Origin: Pseudomonadota bacterium
GTDB lineage: Bacteria; Desulfobacterota; Syntrophia; Syntrophales; UBA5619
Direction of reading: 5' to 3'
DNA: 5,635 nt
Assembly: GCA_018819165.1 (NCBI GenBank)
Contig: JAHJQP010000096.1
Location: 1 to 5,635, forward strand
In this document: positions 1-4,810 of the stretch, in pieces
Numbering within the stretch: position 1 is the first letter of the stretch
Layout of the letters: each line of letters opens with the position of its first letter
The notes under the pieces: generated by a model
The model's input: only the letters and a program-made list of their open reading frames with translations
Database searches by the model: none
What the model was told of the DNA's origin: nothing
Made by a program: the position numbers and the translations under genes

Positions 1-757
1 ATGTACGGAGAAAGTACCTCCCATCCCTTTCGCTCTTGTGTTCTTTTATGCTCGGTTTGCCGGTTTCGCATACTTCTCTGACATATTCCGCAAACTCTCT
101 TGCGTTCTTCTCGGAGTGGAATTCGCCGTATCTCCTGCCGACGATTTCCTCCAAAGGTAGGCCGAATCTCAGTCTGTACCCTTCATTCATCAACAAATAT
201 GTGCAGTCCCTGTCCACCAAATACATGGAATCGACAGAAGCCGCTAAGGAACGGTATTTCTCTGCTGCTTCTTTCAGCGCCTCCTCCGCCTGCATGCGCT
301 CCGTGATGTCACGAATCGCGGCGAGATGGTTCGGGCGCCCCTTCCAGTTGAAGTGTGTTGCCCTGATTTCTACGGGAAATCTGGTTCCATCCTTTTTCCG
401 ATGCCAGCGCAACGGTACCAGGTTCAATCCGTCTTGCGTGGCCCGCTCGGTCTTCTCAGCTTCCGCTGAAACATCCGTGTTTTTCATCCTGAGCAGCTCC
501 TCGCGGCTGTAACCGTAAAGGTGCTCGGCTGCCCTGTTCACCTCGCATATGGTCCCTCGTTCATTGTCGATCAGAAACAGCGCGTCGGACTCCAGTTCGA
601 AAAGCCTCCGGTATTTTTCCTCATGGCTTTCCCGCAGCTCCTTCTCCACCCGCTTGCGCTCAGTGATGTCGATCATCACGGCACGGCACACCGGTGCGCC
701 ACTCTCGCCGTCCTGCGCCGTAGTCGCCTCCAGCCGCGCCCAGAATTGAGCGCCGTT
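1..757 (-). CDS. Multi-PAS sensor protein, C-terminal segment, frameshifted and cut by window edge
   Basis: This frame is open from the A8 run at 756-763 to the left edge without a stop, and continues the protein that starts at 1290 in another frame. It opens with the end of the first PAS domain (NGAQFWARLEA, then VMIDITERK), followed by a second PAS domain (EEKYRRLFELESDALFLID, YGYSREELL, RKKDGTRFPVEIRA, AAIRDITERMQAEEAL). A third PAS domain begins at KYRSLAASVDSMYLVDRD and includes GLPLEEIVGRRYGE. The DITERK/DITERM linkers are typical of sensor kinases and diguanylate cyclases. No HisKA, HATPase or GGDEF domain is reached, so the output type is unknown. If the frameshift is real, a product could only start internally, for example at the ATG at 676. 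PAS identity is firm; the intact reading is an inference. Confidence 0.8.
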
Positions 758-1290
758 TTTTTTGCCAGCCGCATTTCGCACACCTGCGGCGCGCCCGTTT
801 CAAAAAGTTGCTCGCGATGCCGGTAGTAGATGCCCTGGTCTTCGGGTAGGATAAAGCGCGTCAACGGCTGCTTGACCAGAGCGCCTCTCGCTACGCCCAG
901 CAAACCGGCCGCCGTGAGATTGGCCTCCAGGATCAGCCCCTTTTCGCTGAGGGTGACATAGCCCACCGGCGCCAGGTCGTACAGGTCGAAATAGCGCGCC
1001 CGCGATGCTTCCAGTTCCCCCTGCGTCCTGCACAGTTCCTTGTTCTGCATCTCCAGCTCGATCTGATGCACCCGCAGTTCATGGAGCAACTGCCGCGTTG
1101 CCTCGGGCGACAGCGTCTCCAAGTCTTCCGGCACCTGGGCGGCTTTTGCCCGGGCCATCTCCTCCGCCCGTCTGCGCAGAGCCTGCCCTCCGCCAGCTTG
1201 CGGTGAGCCTGTCGAATCCGCCGTATGGACCTGCCCTGAGCCTGTCGAAGGATCGGCAAAATCATCTTGTCTGTTATCCTTGGTGTTCAT
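676..1290 (-). CDS. PAS-domain sensor protein, N-terminal part (frame broken at an A8 run)
   Basis: This is the start of a multi-PAS signalling protein. The ATG at 1290 has a strong Shine-Dalgarno (GGAGG, 6 nt spacing). Residues 37-95 hold a helical segment with ELRVHQIELEMQNKEL, common before PAS domains in bacterial sensor kinases. A PAS domain begins near residue 97 (RYFDLYDLAPVGYVTLSEKG). After K178 the frame turns into an arginine-rich tail without PAS character (RGWRRLRRRTARVAHRC), while a different frame continues PAS sequence. One extra A in the run at 756-763 would join the two parts. Residues 14-36 are low-complexity (STGSGQ, STGSPQ) and come from an inserted nucleotide repeat. The gene lies 112 nt after gvpJ on the same strand. 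No transmembrane segment is visible, so it is probably cytoplasmic. Confidence 0.8.
   Translation of the reverse strand: MNTKDNRQDDFADPSTGSGQVHTADSTGSPQAGGGQALRRRAEEMARAKAAQVPEDLETLSPEATRQLLHELRVHQIELEMQNKELCRTQGELEASRARYFDLYDLAPVGYVTLSEKGLILEANLTAAGLLGVARGALVKQPLTRFILPEDQGIYYRHREQLFETGAPQVCEMRLAKKTALNSGRGWRRLRRRTARVAHRCAVP
756..763 (-). other. A8 homopolymer at the PAS-gene frameshift
   Basis: On the coding strand the codons are GCA AAA AAA ACG. Reading one base back gives AAC GGC GCT CAA TTC TGG (NGAQFW), which restores the PAS domain. The site has the A|AAA|AAA phase of a -1 slippery heptamer. It may equally be a one-base deletion or a sequencing error. Confidence 0.75.
1202..1251. repeat. 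Two direct copies of TTCGACAGGCTCA inside the PAS gene
   Basis: The 13-mer TTCGACAGGCTCA (minus strand) occurs at 1237-1249 and again at 1204-1216, 33 nt apart. It is therefore in frame and encodes the paired STGS motifs in the N-terminus. Related repeats are widespread in environmental bacterial genomes, where they are often translated as FDRLRAG-like strings (recalled, not searched). The repeats interrupt a region that should be a coiled or linker segment ahead of the PAS domain. Confidence 0.7.
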
Positions 1291-1347
1291 CTTGCCCCTC
1301 CTTCAAGCTCTTCGCTGCCGTCAATCTGAGCGCAAAACCGGAATTGT

Positions 1348-1407
1348 TGTAGGCCGGGTTACCTGACCCGGCGTCATTCCGCGCCGCGTGGGGTCACGCG
1401 GACTACA
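1348..1407. repeat. Double-hairpin intergenic element at the gvpJ 3' end
   Basis: Two hairpins lie side by side: GCCGGGT/ACCCGGC (1353-1359 with 1366-1372, 6-nt loop) and CCGCGTG/CACGCGG (1384-1390 with 1395-1401, 4-nt loop). They are enclosed by TGTAG (1348-1352) and CTACA (1403-1407), which can form an outer stem. The gvpJ stop codon (1403-1405) lies in that outer arm. No U-run follows, so it is not a classical intrinsic terminator. It is more likely a REP/BIME-like element that could stabilise the gvp transcript end or reduce read-through into the PAS gene. Confidence 0.65.
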
Positions 1408-1717
1408 CTCCGGCGGCCAGGGATGTCTCGATCCGGGCAAGGCGTTCTTCGAGCCTGTCCATCACCTCCGGCAGAGCCTGCTGGCTCTTGGCCCGTGAAC
1501 AGAAGGCAGGGTTGTTCGCCCACCAGTCCATGCCCATCTCCTTGGCCTTATCGACGGAGCAGATGACAAGGCGGATCTGGATCGTCAACAACTCGACGTC
1601 GACCAGGTTGATCCGGATATCGCCGGCGATCACAATCCCTTTGTCCAGGATCCTTTCGAGAAGATCCGCAAGATTCGTACTTTCCAGAGAATGTCGAGCG
1701 CCACGTTGGATTGCCAT
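1403..1717 (-). CDS. gvpJ: Gas vesicle protein GvpJ
   Basis: A minor shell-associated protein of the GvpA/J/M/S family (Pfam Gas_vesicle), involved in nucleating gas vesicles. Residues 16-56 form the conserved core: LADLLERILDKGIVIAGDI, then VDVELLTIQIRLVICSVDKA. The following KEMGMDWWANNP (residues 60-70) is the J-type signature and closely matches what I recall of B. megaterium GvpJ (KAKEIGMDWWENDP). The C-terminus (82-100) is a short charged helix. At 104 residues the length is normal. The ATG at 1717 has an ideal Shine-Dalgarno (AGGAGG, 7 nt). Only 14 nt separate it from the gvpK stop, so the two are probably translationally coupled. It is the last gvp gene before a hairpin element. Confidence 0.93.
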   Translation of the reverse strand: MAIQRGARHSLESTNLADLLERILDKGIVIAGDIRINLVDVELLTIQIRLVICSVDKAKEMGMDWWANNPAFCSRAKSQQALPEVMDRLEERLARIETSLAAGV

Positions 1718-1731
1718 TTTCGTGCCTCCTG

Positions 1732-1977
1732 CTATAAAAGTTTCCCCAAAGGTCCCAAATCCAGATTCAAATCATCGCTTTCGAGACCGAATTCGCGGGC
1801 GATCCTCGCGATCTCCTCAGACTGACGCATCAGGGTGAAACCGAGACGCTCAATCTCTTCATCCGTAAGGCCTCCCCCGTCAATCCTGCGGATCGCCTGT
1901 TTCTCCAGGAGTTCGTGGAGGAGCTTGACCACGGTCAGAACAAGCTGGGCCAGACCGTTTTTTTTTCTTATTCTCAT
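1732..1977 (-). CDS. gvpK: Gas vesicle protein GvpK (conserved part; true N-terminus probably lies upstream across a frameshift)
   Basis: GvpK is an accessory protein needed for gas vesicle formation. The 81 residues contain the family hallmarks: NGLAQLVLTVVKLLHELLEK (7-26), QAIRRIDGGGLTDEEIERLG (27-46) and the C-terminal DLNLDLGPLGKLL (69-81). The ATG at 1977 is the only start in this frame, since a TGA lies two codons upstream; it gives the odd N-terminus MRIRKK and has no ribosome binding site. In another frame an ATG at 1989 reads MNLDENKK, which is what precedes NGLAQLVLT in typical GvpK proteins. That frame is open back to an ATG at 2134 that overlaps the gvpS stop. Deleting one A from the A9 run at 1958-1966 joins the two. 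GvpK identity is firm; the N-terminal reconstruction is inferred. Confidence 0.9.
   Translation of the reverse strand: MRIRKKNGLAQLVLTVVKLLHELLEKQAIRRIDGGGLTDEEIERLGFTLMRQSEEIARIAREFGLESDDLNLDLGPLGKLL
1958..1966 (-). other. A9 homopolymer at the gvpK frameshift
   Basis: The coding strand reads AAT AAG then nine A in total before CGGTCTGG. With eight A the frame becomes AAT AAG AAA AAA AAC GGT CTG (NKKKNGL or similar), joining MNLDEN to the conserved NGLAQLVLT. The upstream frame as given runs on into unrelated sequence. One base too many here breaks gvpK. Confidence 0.8.
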
Positions 1978-2134
1978 CGAGGTTCATACGGCGGGACGAG
2001 GCCCGATTGCCCCGCGGCGCCATGGTTTTTGCAAAATCGCTTATGGCCGGCGACTCCACTCTTTGGGGACAGATTTCAAATCTGTCCCCATCAGAGATTT
2101 CAAATCTCTCCCCGGAACCTGTGTTCATGTTCAT
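1967..2134 (-). CDS. gvpK: Probable N-terminal part of gvpK, in a different frame from the rest
   Basis: This frame begins at an ATG whose last bases overlap the gvpS stop (ATGA, 2134-2131), a usual sign of translational coupling. An AGGAGG lies 10 nt before it (2145-2150). It encodes MNMNTGSGERFEISDGDRFE, then CPQRVESPAISDFAKTMAPR, GNRASSRR and MNLDENK before reaching the A9 run. The GERFEISDGDRFEICP part is translated from two palindromic repeat copies and is not typical GvpK sequence. An alternative start at the ATG in FAKTMAPR (near 2023) would avoid the repeats. The last residues, MNLDEN, fit a GvpK N-terminus. Confidence 0.65.
2064..2109. repeat. Tandem GGGGACAG palindromes in the 5' part of gvpK
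   Basis: The first copy (2064-2090) has 13-bp arms, TGGGGACAGATTT and AAATCTGTCCCCA, around a single central base. A shorter degenerate copy follows (2093-2109), with 8-bp arms AGAGATTT/AAATCTCT and then CCCC. Both belong to the same family as the copies at 2357-2395 and 3433-3459. On the minus strand they are read in frame as RFEIS and RFEIC. Confidence 0.9.
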
Positions 2135-2325
2135 AGCGCCAGACCCTCCTCGCGCCGGGCCGTTTCCACGGAGGTCAGGATGACCTGCAGGCCCAGGTAA
2201 ACGAGATCGATGTCGGCGACGGAGATCATGACGTCGCCGACAATCACGGCGCCTTTGTTGAGGATCCGGTCCAGGGCCTCGCAAAGGCTGACATGTTCCT
2301 TTTCATCCAGGTCATAATCAGACAT
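2131..2325 (-). CDS. gvpS: Gas vesicle protein of the GvpA/J/M/S family, GvpS-like
   Basis: A small (64-residue) protein with the Gas_vesicle core at residues 13-56: SLCEALDRILNKGAVIVGDV, then ISVADIDLVYLGLQVILTSVE. The ADIDLVYLGL stretch matches the S/M subgroup rather than GvpA, which has a different sequence at that point. Its position just before gvpK and gvpJ matches gvpS in B. megaterium, and it lacks the C-terminal extension of GvpJ. The ATG at 2325 has AAGG at 6 nt. The stop overlaps the proposed gvpK start (ATGA). It is probably a minor component in nucleation or assembly, and not the main shell protein. The S versus M assignment rests on synteny and motif and would benefit from a tree. 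Confidence 0.85.
   Translation of the reverse strand: MSDYDLDEKEHVSLCEALDRILNKGAVIVGDVMISVADIDLVYLGLQVILTSVETARREEGLAL
2145..2150 (-). promoter_or_regulatory. Shine-Dalgarno for the upstream gvpK start
   Basis: AGGAGG on the minus strand, inside the 3' end of gvpS, 10 nt before the ATG at 2134. It supports a gvpK start coupled to the gvpS stop rather than the ATG at 1977, which lacks such a site. Confidence 0.6.
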
Positions 2326-2341
2326 GTTGCACCTTCTTTTT

Positions 2342-2356
2342 TGTCATTCCGGGCTT
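2342..2356. repeat. Repeat TGTCATTCCGGGCTT, copy 1, upstream of gvpS
   Basis: The same 15-mer occurs at 5620-5634 near the right edge. On the coding strand it reads AAGCCCGGAATGACA and lies 17 nt before the gvpS ATG, directly beside the palindrome at 2357-2395. It resembles one half of dispersed GTCATTCCGGGCTT palindromes known from many bacteria (recalled). Confidence 0.75.
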
Positions 2357-2395
2357 GGTTTATGGGGACAGATTTGAAATCTGTCCCCATAAACC
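2357..2395. repeat. Perfect GGGGACAG palindrome at the ATPase stop codon
   Basis: It has 19-bp arms with no mismatch around one central base (2376). The core is GGGGACAGATTT/AAATCTGTCCCC, flanked by GGTTTAT/ATAAACC. The stop codon of the ArsA-like ATPase (2360-2362) lies in the outer arm, so the last residues of that protein (about 675-685, GLWGQISNLSP) are repeat-derived. As RNA it would form a stable hairpin between the ATPase gene and gvpS; without a U-run it is not a standard terminator. Confidence 0.9.
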
Positions 2396-4417
2396 TGACG
2401 TTCGTCCCATGACAGCCTCCTGGTTTTTTTTCTTTTGCTCTCCCTTGTTGGCGGATTGATAAAGAATCCGTCCCAGGGCGTCGAGATTTTCGATCCCCCG
2501 GGGATCGCTCTGCCAATACACAACCGTCTTGCGGATGCCGGGAAAAGCCAGGGCAAATCGTTCCCGGACAGCGGATTCCCTTTGGAACAGGGAACGGCAG
2601 AGGGGATCGGGGCCGTCCGGCGTCGCCATGTTTAAAAACAGGCAGGGAACCGGAATTTCCAGACGCCCGCAGGCGGCGACAAGATCCGTCGTTTCCGCAA
2701 AGGACATCTCCGTGAGGATGCTAACACCGTAGAGGGCCGCCCGGGACGGGTCGCGCAGGATCGCCCGCAAACGCTTCAGATCCTTGGATAGCCTGACCAG
2801 GCGCTCTGAGATCCCCGGCAATCGGAAGATTTTCCGGTACTTCAGGAAGAGGCTGAAGAACGCCTTCAACCATCCCTCGATGATCTCCGGCAATTCCAAC
2901 AGCCTGATCAGATGCCCCGTCGGCGCCGCGTCGAGGACCAGGAGGTCGTAGCCCTCCGGGGTCAGGAAATCCATCACCGCCGCCAGGGCCATCAGTTCAT
3001 CGATCCCCGGGGGAGACAGATCCATGATCCGTTCCATGACTTCACGATCAAACGTCAGATCGAGGTTCGGCATCAACTGGGAGAGAAATTGCGCAAGCTC
3101 CTTCCGGTACTGATTTTTCAGGGCAACAAAATCGGCGGTGGCGTCCATTTCCATGGCCCATAGCCCCGGCGCCGCCTGCACCGGCTCGGGACCGAGGGGC
3201 ATGTTCAGACAATCGGCAAGGGAATGGGCGGGATCGGCCGAAAAAAGCAGAATCCGTTTCCCTGTATAGGCACGGGCCAGACGCAGGGCCGTGGCGCAGG
3301 CCAGGGTGGTTTTGCCGACCCCGCCTTTTCCTGCAAAAACGAGCATTGCCGTTTCCGGCGGTGGCAGGGGGATGGGGTTATCCACACGGGGCGTCACCGG
3401 AGGCAGGGATAACGGGGCTTCTTCTGATAAGATGGGGACAGATTTCAAATCTGTCCCCAAACCTTTCCAGAAGAACCGAAGCGATTCCATGCCTCTGATT
3501 TCCTCGGGATACATGGGAACCCCCCAGAGCCGGAGATGGGAAAAAACCGGCTCCTTGAAGATGCGGGCCAGCTCCTGCAACTGGCGGGCGCGGATATGAC
3601 GGCAGGTGAGACACGGACTTTCCGGGTACAGGCGGTTGATAACCACATCCACGACGCCGATGCGGAGGCGCTGCAATTCCCGGATCAGATCCAGCGTCTC
3701 CTCGATGCTCAAGGCCTCGGCCAACATGACCGGGACAAACCGGCACTGCTGATGATCCTTGAGGAGTTTTTCCATCTGCTTGACGGAAGCGGCGAGTCCT
3801 TCGATGAAGTGATCGAGGTCGTCTCGCTGATAGGACCCCCGGAAGAGCTTCTTCATGTAACGGTGCTTGGCCAGGAGGGCGTCGAGGGCCTCCAGCCACT
3901 TCCGGATCAGGTCGGGCATTTCCATGAGGCGCAGGGTATGCCCCGTCGGCGCCGTATCCATGATGATCCCGTCATAGGCCCCTTCCTTGACCCAGCGGCT
4001 GATCTCCAGGAAGGCCATGAGTTCGTCCATCCCCGGCAGGGAAAGCTCCAGAAAACGGTTGATGTCCTCCTCGTCCAGGAAGGTCCCCCGGGAGGCGATT
4101 TCCATGAGGCGCTGCCGGTTTTTCTCCTGGAATGCGTGGAGATAGGCCTGTGCGTCCAATTCCATGACCTTCAGATTGGGGGGCGGCTGGGCCCCGGAGA
4201 AACTGTCTTGAAGGGAATGGGCGGGATCGGTGGAAATTAGAAGCAGGGATCTCTCGGGATGACGGAGGGCGAGCTCCAGCGCCGTCGCCGCCGCGGCGGT
4301 TGTCTTTCCCACACCGCCCTTGCCACCGAACAGCAAGAGCCGCATGTTTCCATCGGTCAAGAAACCCGGTTCCCCTGACGCGCCGTGCATCGATCCATGC
4401 CTCTTGGAGAGTATCAT
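2360..4417 (-). CDS. Tandem two-domain ArsA/Get3-family ATPase in the gvp operon
   Basis: A P-loop ATPase of the ArsA/GET3/TRC40 family with two homologous halves in one chain (685 residues). Half 1 has the deviant Walker A FGGKGGVGKTT (30-40, signature lysine K33), STDPAHSL (62-69) and DTAPTGHTLR (154-163). It also has a CLTC motif (269-272), the CxxC that binds zinc in Get3-like proteins. Half 2 has GKGGVGKTT (363-371), SADPAHSL (393-400) and DAAPTGHLIR (496-505), but no CxxC. Both nucleotide sites look intact. The linker (about 315-355) contains GLGTDLKSVPIL, encoded by an inserted palindrome, and the extreme C-terminus is repeat-derived too. The frame opens at 4417 without a Shine-Dalgarno; ATG 4390 (AGAGG, 9 nt) or ATG 4345, just before the P-loop, are likelier starts. 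Arsenite pumps use such tandem proteins, but no ars gene is near. The gvp setting suggests a role in gas vesicle assembly (inference). Confidence 0.92.
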   Translation of the reverse strand: MILSKRHGSMHGASGEPGFLTDGNMRLLLFGGKGGVGKTTAAAATALELALRHPERSLLLISTDPAHSLQDSFSGAQPPPNLKVMELDAQAYLHAFQEKNRQRLMEIASRGTFLDEEDINRFLELSLPGMDELMAFLEISRWVKEGAYDGIIMDTAPTGHTLRLMEMPDLIRKWLEALDALLAKHRYMKKLFRGSYQRDDLDHFIEGLAASVKQMEKLLKDHQQCRFVPVMLAEALSIEETLDLIRELQRLRIGVVDVVINRLYPESPCLTCRHIRARQLQELARIFKEPVFSHLRLWGVPMYPEEIRGMESLRFFWKGLGTDLKSVPILSEEAPLSLPPVTPRVDNPIPLPPPETAMLVFAGKGGVGKTTLACATALRLARAYTGKRILLFSADPAHSLADCLNMPLGPEPVQAAPGLWAMEMDATADFVALKNQYRKELAQFLSQLMPNLDLTFDREVMERIMDLSPPGIDELMALAAVMDFLTPEGYDLLVLDAAPTGHLIRLLELPEIIEGWLKAFFSLFLKYRKIFRLPGISERLVRLSKDLKRLRAILRDPSRAALYGVSILTEMSFAETTDLVAACGRLEIPVPCLFLNMATPDGPDPLCRSLFQRESAVRERFALAFPGIRKTVVYWQSDPRGIENLDALGRILYQSANKGEQKKKNQEAVMGRTSGLWGQISNLSP
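2424..2431 (-). other. A8 homopolymer in the ATPase tail
   Basis: The coding strand reads GAG CAA AAG AAA AAA AAC CAG (EQKKKNQ). This is the third A8-A9 run in the window. The other two coincide with frame breaks, so the ATPase sequence after about residue 663 is less certain than the rest. Confidence 0.5.
3433..3459. repeat. GGGGACAG palindrome inserted in frame inside the ATPase gene
   Basis: A copy with 13-bp arms TGGGGACAGATTT/AAATCTGTCCCCA and one central base, the same 27 bases as 2064-2090. It covers codons 320-329 of the ATPase and is read in frame as GTDLKSVPI. It falls in the linker between the two ATPase halves, where an insertion can be tolerated. Confidence 0.92.
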
Positions 4418-4451
4418 TGAAAAATCTTAAACGATTCGCCATTTCATTACT

Positions 4452-4757
4452 TCATGACTTCACCCGTCTTTTTGGACGCCTTTTCAGGGCAACGACCTCT
4501 TCCTCGTCTTCCTCATTCTCCCCGTCTGCGGCCCTCTCCTTGATGGCGTCGAGACGGTCGAGGAGGGCCTTTTCCTTGGCGTCAAATTCCGCTTCCGTCA
4601 TCTGTCCCGTCTCCAGCATCATGTAGAGTTCGCTGAGCTTGGTCGTGATGGCCTCCGCCTCGTTCGCCTGTTCTTCCTCGGCGGCGTCACGGATCTCCTT
4701 GAAGATCCAGAAGAGGCCGCGCACGGGCGCCAGGAGGATGTCATCAACCAGGAACAT
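4452..4757 (-). CDS. gvpG: Gas vesicle protein GvpG
   Basis: A small accessory protein of gas vesicle assembly. The N-terminus MFLVDDILLAPVRGLFWIFK (1-20) is the family hallmark, followed by EIRDAAEEE and a helical, coiled-coil-like region (about 21-75, LSELYMMLETGQMTEAEFDA, LLDRLDAI). The C-terminus is a charge block: acidic (ENEEDEEE, 80-87), then basic (KRRPKRRVK, 92-100). That tail is longer than in the shortest homologs and is probably disordered. The ATG at 4757 has a strong Shine-Dalgarno (GGAGG, about 6 nt). It sits 53 nt after gvpF/L and 34 nt before the longest ATPase frame, as expected in an operon. Confidence 0.93.
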   Translation of the reverse strand: MFLVDDILLAPVRGLFWIFKEIRDAAEEEQANEAEAITTKLSELYMMLETGQMTEAEFDAKEKALLDRLDAIKERAADGENEEDEEEVVALKRRPKRRVKS

Positions 4758-4810
4758 TTCTACCCTCCGCAGGGTCGATGGTGAATGCGAGACTCCGTCG
4801 GGTAAGAGCT

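Noticed and set aside
36..512. A 158-codon open frame on the plus strand at the left edge
   Set aside because: The minus strand here encodes continuous PAS-domain sequence with DITER linkers; the plus frame is its shadow.
1880..2284. A 134-codon minus-strand frame treated as one separate gene
   Set aside because: Its first 50 codons overlap gvpS and its last part overlaps gvpK out of frame. Only the section 1967-2134 is meaningful, as the likely gvpK N-terminus.
2131..2325. Main shell protein GvpA
   Set aside because: The core has ADIDLVYLGL of the S/M type and lacks the near-invariant GvpA sequence; its position before gvpK also fits gvpS.
2357..2395. Rho-independent terminator after the ATPase gene
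   Set aside because: The stem is strong but no T-run follows in either useful position, and the same palindrome occurs inside open frames, so it is a repeat.
2064..3459. CRISPR array, because the same 27-base palindrome recurs
   Set aside because: Spacing is irregular (hundreds to about 1000 bases), the copies lie in genes, and there are no spacers or cas genes.
3536..4240. A 234-codon open frame on the plus strand
   Set aside because: It is exactly antisense to the first half of the ATPase, has no recognisable domain, and follows from the GC-rich codon pattern of the real gene.
2360..4417. Arsenite pump ATPase (arsA) of an arsenic resistance operon
   Set aside because: The fold fits, but both flanks are gvp genes and no arsB, arsD, arsR or acr3-like gene is present, so the symbol was not used.
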